DNA of 46,851 nt, from assembly GCA_015501585.1 (NCBI GenBank), contig JADNRY010000460.1:1-46851 (forward strand), in the 5' to 3' direction. Source of the DNA: Rhodocollybia butyracea (lineage: Eukaryota; Basidiomycota; Agaricomycetes; Agaricales; Omphalotaceae). This document shows, piece by piece, positions 1 to 11,154 of the stretch. The translations under genes and the position numbers were made by a program. Below the pieces are notes generated by a model. It worked only from the letters and a program-made list of their open reading frames with translations, was not told where the DNA came from and did no database searches. Each line of letters opens with the position of its first letter. Within the stretch, counting starts at the first letter, position 1.

Positions 1-660
1 TATAGTGTAGAATCGGTCATAACAGATAGCTATCAACCCTATCCCAATGGAAATCCTAGTACTGTAAATTATCAGTACTTTTTACCAATGTATCAGCTTG
101 AAACTAGATTGAACTCAACAATCTTCGGCCAGGTCTGCAACTCTCGCCATGCCCAGGTGTGGTCTGTCAATCAGGAGGAAACTCAGAATTCAAAGCAAAG
201 GAATAGGCGTAAATTGACACAATGCTTTTGGATTAATGGGATCGGTCGAGGAATGAGATATGTGTTGAAGAGAACACTGACAGAACCCATCGCTCAAAGA
301 CAGCATCCTGGCTTATGACAACGGAATCAGCTTTGTCCGAACTTCATGTCAGTATTGGCTTCCCACTATGTCGAAAGGAACGATCCTGTCAACTTGAACG
401 TTTTGATTTATTCTTGGAAGCACAAGAAACCACAAAATTTCACAAATTAAGGACAAGTCACAAAGCAAGAACGGAATCTATAGCGAAAGGATCTTTGGAA
501 GTAGAACCGTCCGGCGCGGATCAATTTTGTCTCGTAACAACTTGAAAACCTTTCAATACGCAACCATTATGAGTATCTTTCTAAACGAGGTGATAAGCTG
601 ACCGTTCACTTTGACAAGAAAATTGGGGCAAAAGCACATTGGCAGCCTAAGCAGGAGACG
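1..660. other. No recognisable gene; left flank of palindromic element
   Basis: Only short, non-overlapping open frames of about 75 codons are present, without recognisable motifs or plausible splice structure. The last six bases (655-660, GAGACG) form the left target-site duplication of the palindromic element that starts at 661. Confidence 0.5.
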
Positions 661-2077
661 CCACCCATTGCAGTAGCATTATTTAAATACCCCCAGTACC
701 TGTTGTGGAGATTATGATAATAAACCCAGTAAGCTACTGTACAGTAAGAGTGTAGGGGCATTTTAATCCCTCTGTGTTCGCATTTGATGAGGTCATGTGA
801 CTCGTTCGTTGCAGCTTTTGGGTGGCTGGACAAAAATAGGTTATTTACGGGCCTATTTAGGCAATTTTCTGGGATGGTAGCTAGCCCAAAAAGACTATAT
901 ATAATGTATTAATATTTGAGCACTACTCCGAGGTGGATTAGGCACCATAAGGGGATGGATTGCATCGAAAAATCTAGATGACGTTCGGTCAAAGCTGGCT
1001 GAGCATTACCAAATTGGGTAATGCCATCAAAACAGTAAAAGCGGCCTAAAAAGCCTGCTTCTACATGGATATTCCGCCCTATAAGAGTGTAGATAGTATC
1101 TTTACATATATAATAGGTCCCTGAAGCGAAATTACAGTGATAGCTGTGGTCAAAACTGTTTTATTACCATATTTAGAATGCCAGCAAAGCGGCCTAAAAG
1201 CTTGTTTATGCATGGGTATTCTACCTAATAGCAGTCTATACAGTGTTTATAGATGTACAGTAGGCACCTAAGGCGAAATTAAAGCAGGTATATGGTGTAA
1301 TAGTAGCACTGCTTCGATGTTTGGGTCTGTGGCTGTGTTGTAAAAAAATCGAAATAAAAGTAGGGATGTTTAATATACTAGTGGTACAGGCATGGTCTCT
1401 GCATAATATATATATGCCTGAAGCGAAGTCAGAGCATTCTATGGAGATAATAGGCTGTAATTGCCCGCTCTAGGCCGGAGGAGGTCAAAGCTGTATGACC
1501 AAATAGGGAAATATATCATTACATACAGGTGGTGTTGAGTCGAAGTTGGCTCAGTAATGGCATGGCCTCTCAAGGTCTGAGGTCTGGAATACATATCTGA
1601 GTGCTGTAGTATACTAGCTACGCCCTCCAGGTGTTATATTTGGCAATATGTGGGCAGGAATATGTACATGGAGTGATCAATGGTGAGTAACCATCAAAAT
1701 TCGCATTTTTGAGGAATTAAATACTAATAATGAGCGTCTAAGCGCAGGTAGGACCTCAAACCTCGGTAGGTATACTCTCCAGCATAGTATACACTCGATC
1801 CATGTCCAAGAACCATTTATATGGCACCAGATGCGATGGTATACACTGATCTTTATTGATTTTCCCTCAAAACTCGATTTTTTGAGGAATTATCATGGAA
1901 TATTGGGGCCTTAAGAGTAGCCAGGGGGCTAAGACGTCGTATATAGACTGTAATACATGGTATTAGTCTTTGCCATATGCAAGAACGACTTATGCAGCAC
2001 CTGAAGCGATGGTATTCCTGATCTGTATGGATTCTGCCAAAAAAATGCGATTTTCAGGAAATAAAATAGGCATAGAG
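661..2077 (+). repeat. Left arm of palindromic element copy 1
   Basis: Inverted-repeat arm complementary to 2342-3758. It contains diverged direct repeats of its own: a block with GCGGCCTAAAA followed by a 'CTGAAGCGAAATTA'-like motif recurs near 1045-1130 and 1190-1280. A second block recurs near 1800-1905 and 1975-2065, with TATGCAAGAAC or TCCAAGAACC, then GATGGTAT, then an A/T-rich TCAAAA/TTTTGA core. Confidence 0.85.
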
Positions 2078-2341
2078 CATGCTATGCACCTCAGACTATG
2101 CTCAAACTTGGGTGATCATGTATTCGAATCATATAGAGGCCCTCCAGACCAAAATGTTTGAGTATGTACATCTCAATGTCACGATCTGAACTTTGAGCCA
2201 AGTAGAGATATCCTAGTGTGCACTTACAACAGTATTGTTCCATGGAGGTACCCAAATGTGGATATAGCACCTGGTACTCGTTGAATTCAATTTGAAGACA
2301 TGTTTCCCAAGTTTTTAGTATGATCTGAGACTTGTAGCACA

Positions 2342-3758
2342 CTCTATGCCTATTTTATTTCCTGAAAATCGCATTTTTTGGCAGAATCCATACAGATCAG
2401 GGAATACCATCGCTTCAGGTGCTGCATAAATCGTTCTTGCATATGGCAAAGACTAATACCATGTATTACAGTCTATATACGACGTCTTAGCCCCCTGGCT
2501 ACTCTTAAGGCCCCAATATTCCATGATAATTCCTCAAAAAATCGAGTTTTGAGGGAAAATCAATAAAGATCAGTGTATACCATCGCATCTGGTGCCATAT
2601 AAATGGTTCTTGGACATGGATCGAGTGTATACTATGCTGGAGAGTATACCTACCGAGGTTTGAGGTCCTACCTGCGCTTAGACGCTCATTATTAGTATTT
2701 AATTCCTCAAAAATGCGAATTTTGATGGTTACTCACCATTGATCACTCCATGTACATATTCCTGCCCACATATTGCCAAATATAACACTTGGAGGGCGTA
2801 GCTAGTATACTACAGCACTCAGATATGTATTCCAGACCTCAGACCTTGAGAGGCCATGCCATTACTGAGCCCAACTTCGACTCAACACCACCTGTATGTA
2901 ATCATATATTTCCCTATTTGGTCATACAGCTTTGACCTCCTCCGGCCTAGAGCGGGCAATTACAGCCTATTATCTCTATAGAATGCTCTGACTTCGCTTC
3001 AGGCATATATATATTATGCAGAGACCATGCCTGTACCACTAGTATATTAAACATCCCTACTTTTATTTCGATTTTTTTACAACACAGCCACAGACCCAAA
3101 CATCGAAGCAGTGCTACTATTACACCATATACCTGCTTTAATTTTGCTTTAGGTGCCTACTGTACATCTATAAACACTGTATAGACTGCTATTAGGTAGA
3201 ATACCCATGCATAAACAAGCTTTTAGGCCGCTTTGCTGGCATTCTAAATATGGTAATAAAACAGTTTTGACCACAGCTATCACTGTAATTTCGCTTCAGG
3301 GACCTATTATATATGTAAAGATACTATCTACACTCTTATAGGGCGGAATATCCATGTAGAAGCAGGCTTTTTAGGCCGCTTTTACTGTTTTGATGGCATT
3401 ACCCAATTTGGTAATGCTCAGCCAGCTTTGACCGAACGTCATCTAGATTTTTCGATGCAATCCATCCCCTTATGGTGCCTAATCCACCTCGGAGTAGTGC
3501 TCAAATATTAATACATTATATATAGTCTTTTTTGGGCTAGCTACCATCCCAGAAATTGCCTAAATAGGCCCGTAAATAACCTATTTTCGTCCAGCCACCC
3601 AAAAGCTGCAACGAACGAGTCACATGACCTCATCAAATGCGAACACAGAGGGATTAAAATGCCCCTACACTCTTACTGTACAGTAGCTTACTGGGTTTAT
3701 TATCATAATCTCCACAACAGGTACTGGGGGTATTTAAATAATGCTACTGAAGCGGCTG
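2342..3758 (-). repeat. Right arm of palindromic element copy 1
   Basis: Reverse complement of 661-2077 with a low percentage of mismatches and short indels. It ends with AAGCGGCTG directly before the right target duplication GAGACA. Confidence 0.85.
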
Positions 3759-3764
3759 GAGACA

Positions 3765-4421
3765 TGACTCGGACAGGATGGACGGTAGAAAAGTCTAAAC
3801 CCGTTGACCATGATGGAGTCCAAGGCTGACGCTTCCGCTAGCCAGTTCACTCGAAGGGAAGAGGCAACTGTCACGAAGGTTGGGATAATGAATCTATGAT
3901 AAGAGGCGTTTATAACAAGGCGTTACCGCAGCAAAAGCAACTCGCCTCACAGCAAGCCTCCAGCGATGCGACACACTCTTCTAAATCCACGTGCCATTTG
4001 CAGCTTTGGACGTCTCCTCGGAAAGCGTCCCCTGTACCACGAGTAAAGACGGAGTCTCTTGGTCCATGGCTGCAGAGTAGCACGACATAGGAATAAGCGT
4101 TAAAGGTTCCATATAAGTTATGATTTCTTCACTCCTTCATCAATTCATCCAGCTTCTTCAGTCGCCTTGGTCCCGGGCCACAGTAACAATACCAGAGCTG
4201 AGTCACTTGTGCTCTTACTTCTTTCATGGATGCGGTGGACTTACAATGGGTTGGGAGATGGAATGGACGGTATTTGACGACATCGTTGGATTAGCTACGG
4301 CTTCTTGTTGGTGTTTCAGAAGGGTGTTAGGTCCTAGGAAAGATTCATGGCAATAGGTATGAATCTGAAAACTGACAGCTCTAAATGTTCCAAAAATGTT
4401 CACATTCAGGTCACGCAGCAC
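3765..4421. other. Intergenic, nothing recognised
   Basis: No motif-bearing open frame, repeat or RNA gene was recognised. The short ORFs on both strands have no supporting features. Confidence 0.4.
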
Positions 4422-5102
4422 TCAGGAATCAAGATACCCAATTGGACAAAATTGCTGTGTACGCACTTTGTTACTGTACCACCTCAACCATGGGTCAGAA
4501 CTACGAGCTGAAGAGTTAGTCAAATCCAGTCTCATTGTACAGCGCATGTTCACAGGCATTATCCAGTTATAAGCGTCGGCGAGATTCACTGGAAGCCGAA
4601 ACTTATCCATCTCCCAGGCCATGATACCCCAAAACTGTATGTCGCGATTGACATCGACGGCAAGAGGGTTCATCAAACGAACCCAAGCAGAAAGCAGGTG
4701 GCCATGCGGAACCAGATTTGCAGTCTGTAGGTCCATCTACTCAATCGACAGTGAATTTGACTGAAGTCGTGTAAGATCGGTGGATAGTCCCTCTTCCATC
4801 ATCGCTTTACAGATTCTCCATAAACCTACTTTTCCTTTTCCGAGTAAATGTTTGGCAAAAAAGGAGATGGAGATTGCTAAGCTGCTTGAGAAGGAGAGGC
4901 AGGGGCCAAAAGGCGAGCCAATACTGGTATTTGCTGCTTTATTTGCACGACGTCTGATGCCAACCTTGTAGATTTCTCCATCGTGCTCAACCTTGTGGAG
5001 GAGAAGAACGCGACAGACACACCGGGACTTACACTTGTTGTGCGTATGACCTCCATTGGCCATGTTCAAGCAGGGATAGTCGCCCTTGCCAACGTGACAC
5101 AA
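4422..5102 (-). CDS. Unrecognised minus-strand coding-like region
   Basis: Two abutting minus-strand open frames, 4737-5102 (121 codons) and 4422-4736 (104 codons), have protein-like composition. The downstream one is rich in aromatic residues with repeated Trp, for example in the stretches WVRLMNP and FWGIMAWEMDKF. The upstream one has a Cys/His-rich start and a basic stretch, KVGIRRRANKA. They may be exons of one gene or fragments of a decayed gene. The upstream frame overlaps, on the other strand, the presumed 5' exon of the NACHT-WD40 gene, so at least one of the two assignments in 4983-5102 is probably wrong. I do not recognise the family. Confidence 0.25.
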
Positions 5103-8100
5103 GATATTGGGACTCTCAAAAGCGCAAGTAAAAGTTCCACAATAGTTGGAGTGGACAACGGTGATCTGTTATCTGGCCTAAAAACCGTGCTCTCCAGGCT
5201 CAAGGTTGTCCTTGACATTGGGGCTGAGCTCGCCAAGGCCAGGAATTGATACTGTTTATTTATCCGCATTTACTGATACATGCCCATATAGGTTCATCCT
5301 TATTCCAATGTGGCATGGATGGTCCTGTTTTCTGTCTATGAGGTTAGCCTGCCGTTGAGTAGTACCTTGTATATACTGATGGTATAATTAGGCTGTAAAG
5401 AAACAGAAGGAGACAGATGAGAATGTTGGCAGACTGGTTCAGGCTATGGCTGATGTCTATGCTTTTGCGGAAGATATTGAATCGGCAGTAACTGAAAAAA
5501 TCAAGCATTTTGAAAAGACCATCTATGCATTAGTCAAACAGACGGAAGAATGTGCCTTGTTCATTTGGGAATATACTGGCCATGGATTCAGTGGTACATA
5601 TCTTGGAACTGCTCTTTTGTTACGCTGATCCAATTTACAGGCACACTCACCAACTCCATTGTCTCTGAAGACAGTGACAAGATTGCAAGGTTTATCACCG
5701 CGTTTGAGAAGCTTAGGGAATCCCTTGACAGGGGAATAGCTGTGGAAAACTTGTTTGTGTCAACTAAAGCACTGGCAATGGTGGAAGAGACTGGTGAGTA
5801 CTACATGTCACTGGATCTGGGCTTGCTAAATATTCACGTCCAATCTCAGCTCAAACCCAGAAGCTTAATAACCTTAAGCCGGTGGATATGAATGCAAGTT
5901 TGCGTCCTGAATGTTTACCTGGAACTCGTCAGGAAATACAAGCCTTGATTATGAACTGGCTCACCACACTACCAGATAACAATAATCCTGGAACTATTCT
6001 GTGGTTGTCAGGTGTTGCAGGAGCTGGGAAAAGTACAATAGCCACATCTGTCTCTCAGTACTTCCGAGAGCTGGGATGTCTTGGTGCATTTCTGTTCTTC
6101 AACAGAACCGATAAATTGCGGAGCGACCCTGCCAATGTCATTCGCACAATTGCATTTTACCTTGCACGCTCAAATGTTCATATTGCATCTGCTATCTATG
6201 ATGCCATTTGTAATGATCCTGCTTCAATTGACTCCCCCATTCAGACACAATTCCAGAAGCTCCTTCTTGACCCTCTCACTGCATCACAGAGCCACATCCA
6301 TGGTCCAATCATTGTTGTTCTAGATGCATTGGATGAATGTGGCAATGCAGAATCCCGGTGGAGTCTTGTCTCTCTGATCTCAGATGACTTTCCAAAACTT
6401 CCTCCTGCAGTTCGCTTCTTTATCACCAGTTGCCCTGATTCTGATATCGCATCAAGATTTGAGATTCAACCAAAGATTTTCAAGTTCTTGCTTGATATTA
6501 CAATGGAGTCCAGCTTCACAGACATCCGCATCTACCTTGACAATCAGATGGCAGAGATACGGAAGCGGCACAGTCACCGGAACCTGAGTCCTACCTGGCC
6601 AGAGGAGTCAAACATGAAAGCCCTCACTGAGCACTCCTCAGGTCTCTTCATTTGGGCTTCTACAGCCACAAAATACCTTTTGCAGTCATATAAACCTAAT
6701 GATGCACTTAAGAGCATTCTTGACAAGCATCAGACCACTCTTGATGATCTTTATGTTGAAGCACTAGAGGTTGCAGGACCATGGCATGACCCAACATTCA
6801 TCAGAGAAGCTCAAGCAGTATTATCTGTAGTGGTGCTTGGGAAGGCACCAGTGTCTGATACAATGATTGATGCAATCCTAGGCTTGGAACCAGAAAGTTC
6901 ATCTGGTCAAATTTTCAGTGAGCTTGGATGTGTTTTGCAATGGGTTCCTGGCCAACATGTCAAGATACTCCATGCCTCCTTCTCAGATTATTTGACAGAC
7001 TATGGTCGCTCAGGTGAAAAACCATGGTTTGTTGACCCATCTATCTTAGAGCCACAGATTGCACAAGGGTGCTTGCAGGTCCTGAAGAAAGGACTTCAAT
7101 TTAATATCTGTGGATTCAAAGACTCACATATTTACACCACCCAAGTCCCAGACCTATCCAATCGCATTACAGATTGCATTTCTCCCCATTTATTGTATTC
7201 GAGCTTGTTCTGGGCCAGTCATCTTGCAGGAACCAATTCCAATACTTCATATCTTCCAGATGGCATCCTCGCAGACCTGCAGGACCTGATGTATAACAAA
7301 TTTCTGTTTTGGCTTGAGATTCTCTGCATACAGCAGAAAACTGGAATTGCAAAAAATGCACTTGAAGCTGTTGCTAAGCTTGCCGAAGTGCGTTTCTGCA
7401 GAGTTACTGACAAAGTTGCTGGTTCTAATTGTTTGTTTACTAGTTGAACTACCATGAAGAGAAACTTGCAGATTTTGCAAAAGATGCAATCAAGTTTGTG
7501 ATTGCATTTGCCCCTGTCATTTCACATAGTGTACCTCACATTTATCTTTCAGCACTTCCCTTTGCACTAAGTGAATCAAAAGTGAAGAAGCAGTTTTCTT
7601 CCTTGCTTGTTCGAACAGTGGACATCCAAAGCTCAGTGGGGGGTCAATGGCCAAGACTGCAAGCAACAATTGAGGGTCACACTGATGCTGTTTATTCTGT
7701 TGTCTTCTCGCCTGATGGAAATTGTATCGCTTCAGGGTCCGCTGACAAGACACTGCGAGTGTGGGATGCGCGCACAGGTGATCTAATTGTTGGGCCATTC
7801 AATGGACACAATGATGAAGTCAATTGCGTTGCCTTCTCACGTGATGGTGAAAACATTGTGTCTGGCTCCTATGATCAAACTGTGCGTGTGTGGGATGCAC
7901 GAACAGGTAAAACCATTGGTGTTCCACTGATAGGACATACAGGCAGAGTGTATTCTATCTGCTTCTCCCCCAAAGGAAAGCAGATTGCATCTGCATCTCA
8001 AGACCAGACTGTTTGCATTTGGGATTGGGATGAACATAGTGAGGGCAATATGGTGGCTTTGGTCATTAAGCATGCAGCATCAGTGCAGACCATTGCTTTT

Positions 8101-8559
8101 TTGCCTCATGGAGACCAAGTTGTTTCTGGCTCAAAGGATGGGTTGGTTCGAGTGTGGAACACACAGACAGGAAAACTTGTTGCTGGATCATTGAAAGGGC
8201 CTGATATTAATGGCATCTGGTCTGTTGCTGTCTCTCCTGATGGGAAATACATTGCATCTGTGTCAGACAAAGCAGCTCGCATATGGGACAGTGCATGTAT
8301 GGGTGTTGAGATTATTGCTGTCACTACCCCTATGGGCTCAAGATGTTTTTCTGTTGCCTTTACTCCTAATGGGAAACAGATTGTAGTGGGGTATGCTGAT
8401 AGAATGCTGCGCATTTGGGATGTGCAAACAGGTGTGCTTGTCTCAACCCCAATTGATGGCCACAATAAATCTGTTGTGTCCATCTCTGTGTCCCCTGATG
8501 GAATGAGAATTGCATCAAGTTCCAATGACATGAATATTTGTGTCTGGGATGCACAAGAG
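4983..8559 (+). pseudogene. NACHT-WD40 STAND protein, 5' half (interrupted by LTR element)
   Basis: Fungal STAND NTPase of the type implicated in heterokaryon incompatibility and innate-immunity-like signalling. An N-terminal helical domain (exons ending 5237, 5292-5342, 5392-5593, 5641-5793) leads into a large exon 5850-7402 with the NACHT domain: P-loop GVAGAGKST and Walker B VVLDALDEC. An intron 7403-7443 follows, then exon 7444-8559 with seven WD40 repeats, most ending in a VWD/IWD-type motif. The intron joins keep one frame throughout. Odd points are a GC instead of GT donor at 5238 and a short 41-nt last intron. At 8559 an LTR element begins. Reading on adds about 50 LTR-encoded residues to a stop at 8715, giving a possible product with NACHT plus exactly one seven-bladed propeller. 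The start codon is uncertain (4983 or 5047). The gene resumes at 15004. Confidence 0.8.
8555..8559. repeat. Target-site duplication AAGAG (left) of gag-only LTR element
   Basis: AAGAG at 8555-8559 is repeated at 14999-15003, directly outside the TGTTATGAC...GTCATAACA LTR ends. Removing one copy plus the element restores an uninterrupted WD40 reading frame across the insertion site. Confidence 0.95.
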
Positions 8560-9994
8560 TGTTATGACTCGATCAATAGTCTCGTCCAAACCTTCACAGT
8601 ACGTAACTCAGCAGTAAAAATGATAAGAGAAATTAATGAGATTATAGAGCAAGCCTTTCCGTTTGTTGAAACCGCTAGGCAAAAAATATATACTCAAACA
8701 ACTAGGCTCAAGTAAAGTTAGTAACTAGTTTGTAATACAAAACTCACAGAAGTTATTATTTGGAGATAGCTCGACAAATAATAATTATAAGATTACCCTC
8801 GGAGATAGCTCAACAAGCAGTAATATGAATCAGAACTAGTACTCGGAGATGGCTCAACAAGTAGTAGTGAGTGTGGTGTCTAGTACTCGGAGATAGCTCA
8901 ACAAGTAATAGTGAGTGTGGTGTCTAGTACTCGGAGATAGCTCAACAAGTAATAGTGAGTGTGGTGTCTAGTACTCGGAGATAGCTCAACAAGTAGTAGT
9001 GAGTGTGGTGTCTAGTACTCGGAGATAGCTCAACAAGTAATAGTGAGTGTGGTGTCTAGTACTCGGAGATAGCTCAACAAGTAATAGTGAGTGTGGTGTC
9101 TAGTACTTGGAGATAGCTCAACAAGTAATAGTGAGTGTGATGTCTAATACTTGGAGATAGCTCAACAAGTAGTAGTGAGTGTGGTGTCTAGTACTCGGAG
9201 ATAGCTCAACAAGTAATAGGAAGTTGCAACTCGGAGATAGCTCAACAAGTGGCAATTAAAGAAGTATTCACTAGGAGATAGCTCAACAGGTGAATGTTAG
9301 TGGATACAACTTGGAGTTAGCTCAACAAGATGTATAAATGTGTATTGTAACTTGGAGATAGCTCAACAATATACAATGAGTTGGTCTGGTGATTCACACA
9401 AGTGATAACAGCAAACAAGTGGGGGTTTGGATTTAAGAAAAATAATACGTCTCCGTACATTGGTAAATCTAGACTACTTATGTACTGTGCAATGTGTACT
9501 AGTTAGGAAATGCTGCGGAATGACTAGATTTGAGTCATAACTGCGGAAATACTGCGGATGAGTCAGTCTGACTATGTAATGCTGTGCAATGACTAATATT
9601 GAGTCATGTATGCGGAACCATAGTTGACTCAGATATCTGGCTGTGCAATGACTGATATTGAGTCATTGATGTAAAGAGGCTATGCAATGATGTCATAGCT
9701 GTGGAGCAGTGATGTGATATCATAACTGCGGAGCAGTGGAATGACATCATGATTGTGGAGTAGCAAGATGACATCATAGTTGTGGAGCTAGAATGATGTC
9801 ATGACTGTGCAGACTGTGCAGTGACTGTTAAAGATCATTCTGGTGTTCTGGAAGAATGTGTGCAGCATTGACCCAAATGGTGTTGAATAACTAATGAATG
9901 TAAAATGTTAAGTAGAAGTATTAATGATAGTGTTCATAGTTGGTTACAGAAGAAAAAAGATTGGGTGTAAAGGATTTAGATCCGGGTCATAACA
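8560..9994 (-). repeat. 3' LTR of gag-only element (1435 bp)
   Basis: Begins TGTTATGAC and ends GTCATAACA, a 9-bp terminal inverted repeat. It is essentially the same sequence as 13432-14998 but holds 15 rather than 18 copies of the AGATAGCTCAACAAG-type repeat. Confidence 0.95.
8761..9374. repeat. 44-bp minisatellite inside 3' LTR
   Basis: Fifteen copies of a unit with core GGAGATAGCTCAACAAG. The central copies are exact 44-bp units; the flanking copies have diverged spacers. The corresponding array in the other LTR has 18 copies, and the 132-bp LTR length difference equals three units. Confidence 0.95.
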
Positions 9995-10010
9995 GTACTC
10001 CCCCCTTAAG
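9995..10010 (-). other. Polypurine tract of gag-only element
   Basis: On the minus strand CTTAAGGGGGGAGTAC lies directly upstream of the 3' LTR start TGTTATGACC, as expected for the plus-strand primer of reverse transcription. It fixes the element's orientation as minus. Confidence 0.8.
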
Positions 10011-11154
10011 GCCGAAACCCTCTGAGGCCACATGGTCATAGTTAGTGGGATTGCACCTATCAGTTGCATCTCAAGTAAAGATGTTCATGAGTTCAAGCAT
10101 CCTGACTTCAAATGGTGGTTATGTGATGGCTGTAATTGGTGTATTTTCCATGCCACATTAGTTGCATCAGACCTGGGACAATAAACATCATGATTTCAAT
10201 AGTACATCAGCATGTTGGGCAGTACTATGTCCATGGATCTGATTTATGGGAAGTCCATCAATCAAAATGATTGTTTCAAATTTTTCTGATTGCTTGATTG
10301 CATACAGCTGTTTGCATATCAGTGATTTGATCGTGGCTTTGATGTCAATTGGTGCCGTCTGATTGATGATTTTTATGGGAATAGTGGACTTTCGGACATT
10401 TCATTTCCTGAACTTGAAACTTGTCACTGTAGTATCTGTGTCTTGGACACAGATCCATGCATTTCAGTAAGCATTAATACCAATCTGGTATTTGAATCTC
10501 ATGTTGTCCAAGTGGTGAGAATTGGGGATGTATTATTATTTTATGACCAAGTTATGACTTGATGCAATATTGATGAGATGTATTATTAGATGAAAAAGCG
10601 GGTATGATATAGCTGTTTCATCTTAGGTTGGTCTGAAACTCATCAAATCGTCCAAGAACTTTCTTCCTTTCCCCTTCTCATTCAGCACTTTTACATGTCT
10701 TTCAAAGCTTGTTCATTTCCTGATGTTTTTTCTTCAGTTTCTGGGCACACTATCTGCTATAACTAGTGGCATTTGGTCAGAGATTATTGGGGTAGCGTTG
10801 ACATTCTTTGTGGTTTTTTCTGGTGAGAACTCTCAGTAGCACAATACATGGTGCATTGCTTTCTATAGAGTCGGAGTATATGGCATAATTCAAGGCATAA
10901 TTGGGCTTATTTGACCAATAATCTCATTTACAATCATTGGTGAAAGGTGAGGCATAGATATTGGATAAAATCTGCAAAAACCTGTTAATTGATTTTGCTC
11001 TGCAGATAGATGTATTGAGGTGGGTTAAAATCATGGAAATAATTTCTGGTGATGTTTCCACTTGAGTTGCAAGCAGAGTTATTGGGGTGTAATCATTGTG
11101 ACTATGAGCATCTGGTTATTGAGATGCTAGGATGTTTATCTGGTCGATGTCCTT
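10011..11154 (-). other. Non-coding 3' interior of gag-only element
   Basis: About 1.1 kb between the gag stop and the polypurine tract, with no motif-bearing open frame on either strand. In the gypsy element of this window the equivalent position is occupied by pol and by an antisense accessory gene. Here neither is present. Confidence 0.6.

Larger units (their letters stand above)
661..3758. mobile_element. Palindromic (foldback) element, copy 1
   Basis: This is a 3098-bp giant inverted repeat: arm 661-2077, spacer 2078-2341, arm 2342-3758, each arm 1417 bp. The outermost ends differ slightly: CCACCCATTGCAG on the left and, read inward, CAGCCGCTTCAG on the right. From CAGTAGC inward the arms pair almost perfectly. 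Flanking GAGACG (655-660) and GAGACA (3759-3764) look like a 6-bp target duplication with one mismatch. A second copy at 19171-22267 in opposite orientation ends at exactly the same bases next to a perfect 6-bp duplication, so the boundaries are well supported. No transposase is encoded, so the element is non-autonomous and of unassigned superfamily. A transcript would fold into a 1.4-kb double-stranded hairpin. Confidence 0.85.

Noticed and set aside
88..545. Two short plus-strand ORFs at the left edge
   Set aside because: About 76 codons each, with no motifs, splice context or composition supporting coding.
2091..2342. 83-codon ORF in the spacer of palindrome copy 1, with a counterpart at 20586-20837 in copy 2
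   Set aside because: The frame lacks an ATG start (GTG). Between the two copies amino-acid-changing differences clearly outnumber silent ones, so there is no sign of protein-level constraint. Treated as spacer sequence.
661..3758. The palindromes as assembly artefacts (adapter-missed hairpin reads)
   Set aside because: Two copies with identical end points, non-identical outer ends, arm mismatches, a non-palindromic 264-bp spacer and target duplications cannot come from a chimeric read.
8106..8531. 141-codon minus-strand ORF opposite the WD40 repeats (similarly 15212-15616)
   Set aside because: Antisense shadow of WD40 codon usage; the plus strand explains the sequence fully.
8761..9374. Regularly spaced repeats resembling a CRISPR array
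   Set aside because: Spacers are nearly identical rather than unique, the unit is a 44-bp tandem minisatellite inside an LTR, and the genome is eukaryotic.
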